Below, piece after piece: positions 16,399 to 24,665 of a stretch of DNA of 64,000 nt. The position numbers and the translations under genes were made by a program. The first letter of the stretch is position 1; the number at the start of each line of letters is the position of its first letter. The notes beneath the pieces were generated by a model. The model worked only from the letters and a program-made list of their open reading frames with translations. It was not told where the DNA came from and did not search any database. The stretch lies in NCBI RefSeq assembly GCF_900112975.1, contig NZ_FONQ01000005.1, positions 62,001-126,000 on the forward strand, read 5' to 3'. This DNA comes from Flavobacterium xueshanense. Lineage in GTDB: Bacteria > Bacteroidota > Bacteroidia > Flavobacteriales > Flavobacteriaceae.

Positions 16399-17367
16399 AT
16401 GTCAATATTAATATACGCGGAATACGCAGAAGGAAAATTTAAAAAAGTAGCATTCGAATTAGCTTCTTACGCAAAAAAAGTGGCTGAAACATTAGGAACT
16501 ACTGTTACGGCTGTAACAGTAAATGCTGGAGATGTTTCGGAATTATCAAAATATGGAGTAGACAAAGTATTAAAAGTAAACAACGATAAATTATCAGGAT
16601 TTACGGCTAAAGCGTACGCTGATGTCATTAAACAAGCTGCTCAAAAAGAAAACGTGAAGTTAGTTTTACTTTCATCAACTACAGATAGTATTTACCTTTC
16701 CTCACTTGTTGCAGTAGCATTAGAAGCTGGTTATGCATCAAATGTTGTTGGGTTACCGGTTTCAACTTCACCTTTTCAAGTAAAAAGAAATGCTTTTTCA
16801 AACAAAGCGTTTAACATTACTGAAATTGCCACAGACGTAAAAGTTCTTGGACTGGCTAAAAACTCGTATGGTATTTTTGAAAATGCATCAACATTGACTG
16901 AAGAAGACTTTAACCCAACTATTGGAGACAATGATTTTGGTGTAAAAGTAGAATCAGTTGAAAAAGTTTCCGGAAAAGTTTCCATTGCTGATGCCGATAT
17001 AGTTGTATCTGCTGGTCGTGGATTGAAAGGTCCAGAAAACTGGGCGATGATTGAAGAATTAGCTTCTGTGCTTGGTGCCGCAACAGCATGTTCTAAACCG
17101 GTTTCTGATTTAGGATGGAGACCTCATGGAGAACACGTAGGACAAACGGGAAAACCGGTAGCTACAAACCTATATATTGCAATTGGAATTTCGGGAGCGA
17201 TTCAACACATTGCGGGAATCAACTCTTCTAAAGTTAAAGTGGTGATTAACAGCGACCCGGAAGCACCATTTTTCAAAGTGGCTGATTACGGAGTTGTTGG
17301 CGATGCTTTTGAAATTGTTCCTCAATTGATTGAGAAATTTAAAGCTTTTAAAGCTCAGAATTCTTAA
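16399..17367 (+). CDS. etfA: electron transfer flavoprotein, alpha subunit
   Basis: This is the FAD-binding partner of EtfB. The 322-residue protein has an N-terminal nucleotide-binding-like domain (1-190) and the C-terminal FAD domain with GRGLKGPENW (about 205), SDLGWRPHGEHVGQTGK and the GISGAIQH and NSDPEAPFF segments, all family hallmarks. It is second in the etfBA operon and is followed by a long hairpin terminator. No dehydrogenase gene is adjacent, so the electron donor must be encoded elsewhere. Confidence 0.95.
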   Translation: MSILIYAEYAEGKFKKVAFELASYAKKVAETLGTTVTAVTVNAGDVSELSKYGVDKVLKVNNDKLSGFTAKAYADVIKQAAQKENVKLVLLSSTTDSIYLSSLVAVALEAGYASNVVGLPVSTSPFQVKRNAFSNKAFNITEIATDVKVLGLAKNSYGIFENASTLTEEDFNPTIGDNDFGVKVESVEKVSGKVSIADADIVVSAGRGLKGPENWAMIEELASVLGAATACSKPVSDLGWRPHGEHVGQTGKPVATNLYIAIGISGAIQHIAGINSSKVKVVINSDPEAPFFKVADYGVVGDAFEIVPQLIEKFKAFKAQNS

Positions 17368-17393
17368 TTCTAAAAATTCTCTTTAAAAATTAT

Positions 17394-17443
17394 AGCTGCC
17401 AAAAAATAAGATATTCGTATCTTTGCTTTTGGGCAGCTTTTTT
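17394..17443 (+). terminator. etfA terminator containing a promoter-like box
   Basis: The outer stem AGCTGCC / GGCAGCT is followed by TTTTTT, with an inner stem AAGATA-TTCG-TATCTT. The 3' half also spells TATCTTTG (17418-17425), a match to the -7 consensus about 90 bp before the next start. No TTTG is found at the right -33 distance, so promoter activity is uncertain. Confidence 0.8.
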
Positions 17444-17517
17444 GTGTACTTTTTTTCATTAAAATCGCACCCTTTTTTTATTAAAAAAGTACCTTGTACT
17501 TTCCCATAACAACAATT

Positions 17518-18141
17518 ATGAGCTTAGTTAAATTATCCATAAAAGGAATTTCATACAGTCAAACTCAAAACGGAGCCTACGCTTTGATCTTGAATGAGGT
17601 TGACGGCGAAAGAAAATTACCCATCGTAATTGGTGCTTTTGAAGCCCAATCCATTGCTATCGCATTGGAAAAAGAAATAAAACCACCGCGTCCTTTGACC
17701 CATGATTTATTCAAAAATTTCGCAGAACGTTTTGACATCGTAGTCAAACAAGTTATTATTCACAAGTTGGTTGATGGTGTTTTCTATTCAAGTATTATTT
17801 GCGAAAGAGATAAAATCGAAGAAATTATTGATGCCAGAACTTCAGATGCAATTGCATTAGCATTACGTTTTAACGCGCCAATTTTTACTTACAAAAACAT
17901 TTTGGACAAAGCCGGAATTTACTTAAAGTCAAATCCTTTAGATCCTAATAAAGACTCCCAGGAAATTGACGATGTGCTTTCTAATCCAGATACTTTTGGA
18001 CGTGAAGAAGAAAGCAATCAATCTGGAGAAACCTATGCTAAGCACAGTTTACAGGAATTGAATGAACTGTTAGATCAAGCAGTTTCGCATGAAGATTATG
18101 AAAAAGCAGCAAAAATCAGAGACGAAATTTCAAAAAGATAA
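17518..18141 (+). CDS. bifunctional nuclease family protein (DUF151) with UVR motif
   Basis: The 207-residue protein has an N-terminal DUF151 domain (about 1-140: VKLSIKGISYSQTQNGAYAL, then LPIVIGAFEAQSIA, DARTSDAIALALRF) and a C-terminal UvrB/UvrC-type coiled-coil motif (about 172-205, ELLDQAVSHEDYEKAAKIRD). Members of the family have been described as nucleases acting on RNA and DNA; the role here is not known. I start at the ATG at 17518, since the longer frame begins at TTG and adds eight unconserved residues. It stands alone between the etfA terminator and the amidohydrolase. Confidence 0.88.
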   Translation: MSLVKLSIKGISYSQTQNGAYALILNEVDGERKLPIVIGAFEAQSIAIALEKEIKPPRPLTHDLFKNFAERFDIVVKQVIIHKLVDGVFYSSIICERDKIEEIIDARTSDAIALALRFNAPIFTYKNILDKAGIYLKSNPLDPNKDSQEIDDVLSNPDTFGREEESNQSGETYAKHSLQELNELLDQAVSHEDYEKAAKIRDEISKR

Positions 18142-18266
18142 CTTTAATTTTCATTTTAATAATTGCATTATTTGATATATAAGCGCTTAACCACTTAAAA
18201 AATGCAGTTGCAATTAATGCTGCACTTTTATATATATTTTTATTGACATCTGTTATAAACTAATCT

Positions 18267-19550
18267 ATGAAAACAAAATTTGTCCTTATTGCCGTAACCT
18301 TATTTATTTCTACAGTCGTATTTTCTCAAGATTATTATTTACACTGCGGAAAAATTCTAAACACTCAATCTGGCAAAGAGCTATCCAACCAAACCATAGT
18401 TGTTTCTAAAAACAAAATCACAAAAATACAAGATGGATTTGTATCTAAATCCAAACCCGAAGACATTGAAATTGACCTAAAAAACAAGTATGTATTACCA
18501 GGTCTTATCGATTTACACGTACATATTGAAGGAGAACATGACACTAAAAGTTACATGTCGAAATATTTAGACAATGAGGCTGACATTGCATTTCAAGCGG
18601 TACGTTGTGCAGAAATCACCCTTCTAGCCGGATTTACCACCGTGCGTGATTTAGGAGGAACAGGTGTTAACATCTCCATAAGAAATGCTATTAATAAAGG
18701 AATTGTAAAAGGTCCAAGAATATATACCGCAGGAAAATCGATTGCCACAACAGGTGGTCATGCTGATCCAACAAACGGAAGCAATCGAAAACTTGTAGGC
18801 GATCCAGGTCCACATGAAGGCGTAATCAACTCTCCTGAAGAAGCAGTAAAAGCAGTAAGAGAACGTTATAAAGAAGGTGCTGATGTTATTAAAATAACAG
18901 CTACTGGCGGTGTTTTAAGTGTTGCCAAAAGCGGTAAAAACCCTCAATTTTCTTTAGACGAAATTAAAGCTATCACAACAACTGCCAAAGATTACAATAT
19001 GCTTACTGCCGCTCATGCCCACGGTGATGAAGGTATGCAACGAGCTATATTGGGCGGTATAAAAACCATTGAGCACGGCACCTTTATGAGTGAAGAGACA
19101 ATGGAATTAATGAAAAAATATGATGCTTATTTAGTTCCTACCTTAACGGCTGGAAAAGAAGTAGAAAAAAATGCAGAAATTAATGGTTTTTATCCTGACA
19201 TCGTAGTTCCAAAGGCCAGAGAAGTTGGTCCACAACTGAAAGCTACTTTTGCAAAAGCATACAAAAAAGGAGTCAAAATTGCTTTTGGAACTGATGCGGG
19301 TGTATTTGCCCACGGTACAAATGCAAAAGAATTCGGTTATATGGTCGAAGCCGGAATGCCTACATTAGCCGCTATTCAATCTGCAACAACAACGAATGCC
19401 ATGTTATTAGGCATTGGGAATGAAGTAGGTCAAATTAAAGAAAACTTTTTTGCAGACATTATTGCAGTTGATGAAAGTCCTTTGAATACTATTAAGACGC
19501 TGGAAAAAGTCGTATTTGTAATGAAAGACGGAAAAATATACAAAAACTAA
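18267..19550 (+). CDS. exported amidohydrolase family protein
   Basis: This 427-residue metallo-hydrolase has a signal peptide (1-20, ending VFSQ). The metal site is typical of the superfamily: H84-x-H86 in LIDLHVH, a lysine in DVIKITATGG (near 210), His in AAHAHGDEG (near 248) and IEHGTFM (near 268), and Asp in FGTDAGV (near 340). It resembles the imidazolonepropionase/Xaa-Pro dipeptidase-like subgroup, so a dipeptide or cyclic amide substrate is plausible but unproven. It should act in the periplasm. thyA starts 32 bp downstream, so the two may be co-transcribed. Confidence 0.85.
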   Translation: MKTKFVLIAVTLFISTVVFSQDYYLHCGKILNTQSGKELSNQTIVVSKNKITKIQDGFVSKSKPEDIEIDLKNKYVLPGLIDLHVHIEGEHDTKSYMSKYLDNEADIAFQAVRCAEITLLAGFTTVRDLGGTGVNISIRNAINKGIVKGPRIYTAGKSIATTGGHADPTNGSNRKLVGDPGPHEGVINSPEEAVKAVRERYKEGADVIKITATGGVLSVAKSGKNPQFSLDEIKAITTTAKDYNMLTAAHAHGDEGMQRAILGGIKTIEHGTFMSEETMELMKKYDAYLVPTLTAGKEVEKNAEINGFYPDIVVPKAREVGPQLKATFAKAYKKGVKIAFGTDAGVFAHGTNAKEFGYMVEAGMPTLAAIQSATTTNAMLLGIGNEVGQIKENFFADIIAVDESPLNTIKTLEKVVFVMKDGKIYKN

Positions 19551-19582
19551 ACCCGCTTACCGCAAAATAGCATAAAGATACA

Positions 19583-20407
19583 ATGAAGCAATATTTAGAT
19601 TTAGTGCGACACGTGATGGAAAACGGTTGTCAAAAAGGAGACCGAACAGGAACAGGAACAAAAAGTGTCTTTGGATACCAAATGCGTTTCGACTTGAATC
19701 AAGGTTTCCCAATGGTTACCACCAAAAAACTGCATTTAAAATCTATTATTTATGAATTGCTTTGGTTTTTAAAAGGCGATACCAATATCAAATACCTCCA
19801 AGAAAACGGCGTTAAAATTTGGGATGCATGGGCTGACGCCAATGGCGATTTAGGACCTGTTTACGGGCATCAATGGCGCAACTGGAATAGTGAAGAAATT
19901 GATCAAATCTCGGAATTGATAAAAGAACTAAAAACCAATCCTAACAGTCGCAGAATGTTGGTTTCAGCATGGAATCCTTCGGTTTTACCAGACACCACTA
20001 AATCATTTGACGAAAATGTAGCCAACAATAAAGCGGCTTTACCTCCTTGTCATGCTTTCTTTCAGTTTTATGTTTCTGATGGCAAGTTATCGTGTCAATT
20101 GTACCAGCGAAGTGCAGATATTTTCTTAGGCGTTCCTTTTAACATTGCTTCTTACGCATTACTCACGATGATGATAGCTCAAGTTTGCGACTTACAGCCA
20201 GGAGAATTTATTCACACTTTTGGTGACGCACACATTTATAATAATCATTTTGAACAACTTGAATTGCAATTGTCTCGTGAACCAAAACCATTGCCTAAAA
20301 TGATTTTGAATCCCAATATAAAAGACATCTTCGCATTCGATTATGACGATTTTACCCTTGAAGGATACGAACCGCATCCACTGATAAAAGGAAGTGTTGC
20401 GGTCTAA
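19583..20407 (+). CDS. thyA: thymidylate synthase
   Basis: It methylates dUMP to dTMP with methylenetetrahydrofolate, yielding dihydrofolate that FolA, encoded 0.9 kb downstream, recycles. The 274-residue protein shows [13 protein letters not shown] (near 18-30), the catalytic cysteine C156 in [11 protein letters not shown], and the [17 protein letters not shown] segment. Length and order are normal for the folate-dependent enzyme. In related genomes a small carbohydrate-binding gene and a 2TM gene lie between thyA and folA. Here the former is decayed. Confidence 0.97.
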   Translation: MKQYLDLVRHVMENGCQKGDRTGTGTKSVFGYQMRFDLNQGFPMVTTKKLHLKSIIYELLWFLKGDTNIKYLQENGVKIWDAWADANGDLGPVYGHQWRNWNSEEIDQISELIKELKTNPNSRRMLVSAWNPSVLPDTTKSFDENVANNKAALPPCHAFFQFYVSDGKLSCQLYQRSADIFLGVPFNIASYALLTMMIAQVCDLQPGEFIHTFGDAHIYNNHFEQLELQLSREPKPLPKMILNPNIKDIFAFDYDDFTLEGYEPHPLIKGSVAV

Positions 20408-20430
20408 CGTAATAAAAAACGGATTTTTGG

Positions 20431-20725
20431 TCAGCCCGCTAAAACACCGTTTTCATTTCTTACAAACTCGTTCCATTCGAAAGAATCTGCTTCTGGTTCG
20501 TTGACAAATGCACCATCGATCACGTATTTAAATTCGTAAGCCGCATCTTTATTTACAACGAACATACCTTTGAAAGTACCATTTTTCAATTTACTTAAAG
20601 CACCTTCAGCCAAATTCCCATTGTTGAAATCGCCAACAACAGAAGCTTAACTTGCCTTTTTTGCAGCTACAGAAAAAGTAACTTTCAAACTGGTTTTGTT
20701 TTACAAATCGCTGTTTAATTTCCAT
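20431..20725 (-). pseudogene. decayed isoamylase early-set (CBM48/AMPK-type) domain protein
   Basis: The last 60 codons read as the end of a glycogen-binding early-set domain (ALSKLKNGTFKGMF, AYEFKYVIDGAFVNEPEAD, SFEWNEF). Upstream the gene is broken twice. From ATG at 20725 (MEIKQRFVK) a one-base frameshift is needed to enter KVTFSVAAKKAS, and that frame then meets TAA (at 20647-20649) before ASVVGDFNNGNLAEG. The usual NNW carbohydrate-contact tryptophan is Gly (GGG for TGG). Intact homologues are about 100 residues. The damage could be real or a sequencing error at one site, but three independent changes favour decay. Confidence 0.75.
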
Positions 20726-20877
20726 AACTTGCTTATTTATAAACTCATGTAATTAAGCAAGTTAAACATTTCGGACTTTTAATAAGGCTTAAAAAGATTT
20801 AATAAAAAACCACAAACTATGTTAATTTATAAATAATTTAACAATTTAAACAAAGCTAAATTTACTATTCAAAAAAA

Positions 20878-20891
20878 AGAAAACGTTTTCT
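20878..20891. promoter_or_regulatory. LacI-family-type operator-like palindrome
   Basis: AGAAAACGTTTTCT is a perfect 14-bp palindrome with the central CG typical of LacI/CcpA-class operators. It lies 73 bp before the 2TM gene and about 150 bp before the start of the decayed carbohydrate-binding gene. No regulator is encoded nearby. A palindrome of this length in AT-rich DNA may be chance. Confidence 0.3.
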
Positions 20892-20963
20892 CAGGAAATA
20901 ATCCTGAACCACAATATTGACTTTCCAAAATAAATTTTATCTTTATAAACTAAAACCGGATCG

Positions 20964-21299
20964 ATGGAAAAAGAATTGCACGAACAATATGAGTATGCGA
21001 GAAGAAGAATAAAGCAAAAGAAGGGGTTATATTTTCATTTTGTTCTTTTCGTTTTAGGGAGTTTACTGCTATTTATGGCACATAATTTTCTTGATAGCAC
21101 TGTAGTGTCCAATTGGTACCTTTGGATTATTATCATTTGGCTGTTCCTCTTTATATTGCATTTTATAAAAATTTTTATCACCGATCGTTTTATGAATAAA
21201 GATTGGGAAAGAGAGCAAATAGATCGTCTTGTGGCTTTGCAAAAAAAGAAATTAGACCAATTGCAAACACAGGTATCTAACGACGAACTTAAACAATAG
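20964..21299 (+). CDS. 2TM domain-containing protein
   Basis: This 111-residue inner-membrane protein has a basic N terminus (YEYARRRIKQKKGLYFH), two membrane helices (about 23-43 and 50-72) and a charged C-terminal cytoplasmic tail, the layout of the 2TM family. In other proteins this domain is linked to histidine kinases and LytTR-like regulators; on its own its role is unknown. It ends 10 bp before folA and is probably co-transcribed with it. Confidence 0.85.
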   Translation: MEKELHEQYEYARRRIKQKKGLYFHFVLFVLGSLLLFMAHNFLDSTVVSNWYLWIIIIWLFLFILHFIKIFITDRFMNKDWEREQIDRLVALQKKKLDQLQTQVSNDELKQ

Positions 21300-21309
21300 C
21301 TAAATAACT

Positions 21310-21792
21310 ATGATAATAATGATTGCGGCTGTTGCCGAGAATAATGCGCTGGGAAAAAATAATGAATTAATCTGGCATTTACCCAATGACTTCAAAAGAT
21401 TCAAAGCACTGACTTCTGGGCATCATATCATAATGGGCAGGAAAACATTTGAAAGTTTTCCAAAGCCACTACCGAACAGAACCCATATTATAATTACCAG
21501 ACAAAAAGAATATCAGGCAGAAGGTTGCCTCGTTGTGGACAGCATTGAAAAAGCACTTGAAATTTGCCCAAAAGATGAGGATTCCTATATAATAGGCGGT
21601 GGAGAAATTTATAATTTAGGACTCCCCTATGCTGATAAATTAGATATCACGCGCGTTCACGGTGACTTTGAAGCGGATGCCTATTTTCCTGAAATAGATC
21701 CAAAAGAATGGGAGCTGGTAATATCCGAATTTAATGAAAAAGATGAGAAACATAATTATCAATATACTTTCCAAACGTTAGTTAGAAGATAA
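21310..21792 (+). CDS. folA: dihydrofolate reductase
   Basis: It reduces dihydrofolate to tetrahydrofolate with NADPH, closing the thymidylate cycle with ThyA. The 160-residue protein has the N-terminal IAAVAENNALGKNNELIWHL, the catalytic acid D27 (same number as in E. coli), the MGRKTFESF motif (near 42-50), and IIGGGEIY near 95. Length is typical of chromosomal type I enzymes. It is followed immediately by a hairpin terminator. Confidence 0.97.
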   Translation: MIIMIAAVAENNALGKNNELIWHLPNDFKRFKALTSGHHIIMGRKTFESFPKPLPNRTHIIITRQKEYQAEGCLVVDSIEKALEICPKDEDSYIIGGGEIYNLGLPYADKLDITRVHGDFEADAYFPEIDPKEWELVISEFNEKDEKHNYQYTFQTLVRR

Positions 21793-21800
21793 AACAAAAA

Positions 21801-21827
21801 AACATCCTTTTCAGGATGTTTTTTTTT
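21801..21827 (+). terminator. folA terminator
   Basis: AACATCC (21801-21807) pairs with GGATGTT (21814-21820), followed by eight or more T, nine bases after the folA stop. Confidence 0.9.
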
Positions 21828-21850
21828 AACCATTGATTAAGAGAAATGAA

Positions 21851-22168
21851 CTACTCTTGAAAGAGTATTTGATAACATAAAATAAAAATTACAAACACTA
21901 ATAATACTCCAGATACGGAGATTATAATATTTGAAGTTTTTTGAGAATACATCTCAAAAAAGCCTTTAATACCAAATACCACGAAGGTACTAAAGACGAA
22001 AAAAATTAAAATTTCCAAAAACAAATTTAATCCTAAGAACGTATGTTGCGTTTTAACTAAGGTACTGCTTTGTGAAACAGCACTTTCAAAACAGCTAACA
22101 AGAACAAATGAGATAACTAACGCAAAAAACATCCATTTGATTTGGTTCACTGACTCTCTTTTAATCAT
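21851..22168 (-). CDS. small membrane protein, unknown
   Basis: The 105-residue protein has three predicted membrane helices (about 11-26, 48-70 and 79-102) and short loops. The first helix ends in SFVLVSC, which could be read as a lipobox, but the charged MIKRESVNQIKW start and the two further helices fit an integral protein better. I recognise no family. It stands alone between folA (convergent) and ubiE (divergent). Confidence 0.65.
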   Translation of the reverse strand: MIKRESVNQIKWMFFALVISFVLVSCFESAVSQSSTLVKTQHTFLGLNLFLEILIFFVFSTFVVFGIKGFFEMYSQKTSNIIISVSGVLLVFVIFILCYQILFQE

Positions 22169-22385
22169 TTAATATGGTTATTTCTTAAAGAACAAATTTG
22201 TACAATAAAAATTAGAGATGCAATACCCACTTTTAGTGATATTTCAAAAAAAATGATTTTTTTTATTTTCTTGTTTTTAAGTCCATTTAGTAAAAGACAT
22301 TTGAGTTAAAATAAAACTTAATTCAAATTTCTGAAACTCATTTTAAGTTCATCAAGTTTGTCTTATATTTGTAAAAATTAAAAAA

Positions 22386-23117
22386 ATGTCAGAAAAGATA
22401 ACCCCCTATAAAGATTCTGCCTTAGGCAAAAAAGAACAGGTTGCGCAAATGTTTGACACCATTTCTGGAAATTATGACAATCTGAATCGCGTCATTTCTT
22501 TCGGTATAGATATAAAATGGCGAAAAAAAGTATTGCAAATGGTTGCCAAATCCAATCCGAAAATAATTTTGGATATTGCAACAGGAACAGGAGATTTAGC
22601 CATCTTGATGGCGCAAACTAACGCTGAAAAAATTATTGGTTTAGATATTTCTGCTGGAATGCTAAAAGTTGGAGAAAAAAAAATTGCCGATAAAAATCTT
22701 TCTTCTACAATTGAAATGATTTTAGGAGACTCTGAAAACATGCCTTTTGAAGACAATTATTTTGATGCAATTACCGTTGCTTTTGGCGTCCGTAATTTTG
22801 AAACATTAGAAAAAGGATTGGCGGAAATATTAAGAGTTCTGAAGCCAAATGGCGTTTTCGTGATTTTAGAAACTTCCGTTCCTGATAAAACACCGTACAA
22901 ACAAGGATATAATTTTTACAGCAAAAACATATTGCCTTTGATAGGAAAAATATTCTCTAAGGATAATGTTGCTTATGGTTATTTATCGGAATCAGCTGCC
23001 GCATTTCCGTATGGCGAAGCGTTAAACAATATTTTGAGAAAAACTGGGTTTATAGATGTCGTAGCTTTACCGCAAACTTTTGGAGTAGCTACCATTTATT
23101 CAGCTTCTAAAAAATAA
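22386..23117 (+). CDS. ubiE: demethylmenaquinone / ubiquinone C-methyltransferase
   Basis: It methylates demethylmenaquinone in the last step of menaquinone synthesis; flavobacteria use menaquinone, so menG is an equally apt name. The 243-residue protein has the [18 protein letters not shown] signature (near 23-40), the SAM-binding [15 protein letters not shown] (near 60-74) and [12 protein letters not shown] (near 131-142). A TATATTTG box at 22364-22371 is the likely -7 element. porT starts two bases after the stop, so the two genes form an operon. Confidence 0.95.
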   Translation: MSEKITPYKDSALGKKEQVAQMFDTISGNYDNLNRVISFGIDIKWRKKVLQMVAKSNPKIILDIATGTGDLAILMAQTNAEKIIGLDISAGMLKVGEKKIADKNLSSTIEMILGDSENMPFEDNYFDAITVAFGVRNFETLEKGLAEILRVLKPNGVFVILETSVPDKTPYKQGYNFYSKNILPLIGKIFSKDNVAYGYLSESAAAFPYGEALNNILRKTGFIDVVALPQTFGVATIYSASKK

Positions 23118-23118
23118 T

Positions 23119-23835
23119 ATGAAAAAAATAATTGTCTTTCTGTTTTTTGCTTTTATTCTAAACGGATATGCTCAAAGATCTAAAAACATATTTAGCAGAG
23201 ACCCTATTATTAATTTAGAAAATTTTCAAAAAAAAAGAGTCTATTATGGCTTTTACTTAGGTTTTAATTCCTACGATTTTAAAATAGATTATAAAATAGG
23301 GTATAAAACGGAAACACCAGACATTCTCGTAAATAAAACTACAGGTTTTAATGTGGGAATTATTGGTGATTTAAAACTTCGAGAATACATCAACTTACGT
23401 TTTGAACCCGGACTTTATTATACAAAAAGAGATTTATATTATCCCAATTTCACTAACAGCGGCGATGCGTTAAGAGAAGTAAACAGTACTTACATTCATT
23501 TCCCGCTATTACTAAAGGTATCTTCGCTAAGAACCGGCAATATTCGCCCTTATGCTTTGGGAGGATTGTCGGCTACTTTAAACTTATCCAGTAATTCAAA
23601 ATTGATAGATGATAATTTACAGCAACGTTTCCGTGTAAAATCGTGGACTACTAATTACGAATTGGGTTTTGGGATTGATCTTTTTTCAGAATATTTTATA
23701 TTTTCGCCATCAATAAGAGGTGTTTTTGGAATTAACGATGAATTAATTAGAGACAACGACCCAAACAGTCCTTGGACAGGAAATATTGAATCTCTGAAAA
23801 CTAGAGCTGTATTTATCAACTTTTCTTTCCATTAA
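23119..23835 (+). CDS. porT: PorT (SprT) family type IX secretion protein
   Basis: This 238-residue outer-membrane protein has a signal peptide (1-18, ending GYAQ) and a small beta-barrel of the outer-membrane beta-barrel family 2. PorT/SprT is needed for the type IX secretion system and gliding in Bacteroidota. I base the call on the N-terminal YYGFYLGFNSYDFKI, the barrel pattern and the position directly after ubiE, which is where the gene lies in Flavobacterium. A generic PorT-family barrel is the alternative. Confidence 0.8.
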   Translation: MKKIIVFLFFAFILNGYAQRSKNIFSRDPIINLENFQKKRVYYGFYLGFNSYDFKIDYKIGYKTETPDILVNKTTGFNVGIIGDLKLREYINLRFEPGLYYTKRDLYYPNFTNSGDALREVNSTYIHFPLLLKVSSLRTGNIRPYALGGLSATLNLSSNSKLIDDNLQQRFRVKSWTTNYELGFGIDLFSEYFIFSPSIRGVFGINDELIRDNDPNSPWTGNIESLKTRAVFINFSFH

Positions 23836-23902
23836 AGAATAGTTTTCAGTTTTCAGTCGCAATATTCAGATCTCATTGTAACCTATGACTAAGAACTAAA
23901 TA

Positions 23903-24628
23903 CTAACCTCTGCAGAATTCACTTAAAACAATAGCAGTTGCCGTAGCTACATTCAAGCTTTCTGTTTTTTGAAGATCGCCAAAACGAGGAATTGTGAGTC
24001 GGCTGGTTACCAACTTTTCAAGTTCGGTAGAAATTCCGTTCGCTTCGTTCCCCATAATAATAATTCCTTCTTTGGGCAATACCGATTTATAAATGTTCGT
24101 TCCATCCATAAACGTACCAAAAACTGATAATTTGGTAGTTGCCACAAAAGCGTTTAAATCTATATAATTGATGTTGACTCTCGCTATAGAACCCATTGTA
24201 GCCTGCACCACTTTCGGATTGTATACATCAACCGTTTCCTTTGAACACAAGACTTGTTGTATTCCAAACCAGTCACACAATCGCAGTATAGTCCCTAAAT
24301 TTCCGGGATCCCGAATAGAATCGAGCGCTACAATCAAACCGGTTTCTATGATTGGTTTTTCTGTTGGCATTTTAAAAACAGCTAAACAAGAATTCGACGT
24401 CGCCAATGCCGTTAATTTTTTTAAATCACTTGCTGAAACAATGGTTTTTTTTTCCTTGGAAACCGCGTCAAAATCATTTTGAGTGGTATACAAATGCTCC
24501 AATACAAAATCAGAATCCAAGAGTTCCTGAATCCCTTTCACACCTTCGGCAAAAAATAATTTATTGGCAATTCTATATTTTTTTTGTTGCAAACTCGTTA
24601 TAAGCTTTATTTGGTTTTTACTAACCAT
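23903..24628 (-). CDS. TrmH/SpoU-family RNA methyltransferase
   Basis: The 241-residue protein would 2'-O-methylate a tRNA or rRNA ribose using SAM. It has an N-terminal substrate-binding domain (about 1-85) and the SPOUT knot motifs DSIRDPGNLGTILRLCDWFG (near 109-128), IIMGNEANGIS (near 195-205) and TIPRFGDLQKTESLNVATA (near 215-233). I start at ATG 24628 (MVSKNQIKLITSLQQKKYR); the frame extends upstream across the tamL promoter and start, but that part is not protein-like. The target nucleotide is unknown. It is divergent from tamL. Confidence 0.9.
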   Translation of the reverse strand: MVSKNQIKLITSLQQKKYRIANKLFFAEGVKGIQELLDSDFVLEHLYTTQNDFDAVSKEKKTIVSASDLKKLTALATSNSCLAVFKMPTEKPIIETGLIVALDSIRDPGNLGTILRLCDWFGIQQVLCSKETVDVYNPKVVQATMGSIARVNINYIDLNAFVATTKLSVFGTFMDGTNIYKSVLPKEGIIIMGNEANGISTELEKLVTSRLTIPRFGDLQKTESLNVATATAIVLSEFCRG

Positions 24629-24665
24629 AAAATAATGTACTTTTGAATTAAATATTTTAGGACAC

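Noticed and set aside
17494..17517. Longer start for the bifunctional nuclease gene
   Set aside because: The extra start is TTG and adds eight unconserved residues; ATG at 17518 gives the family-like MSLVKLSIKG.
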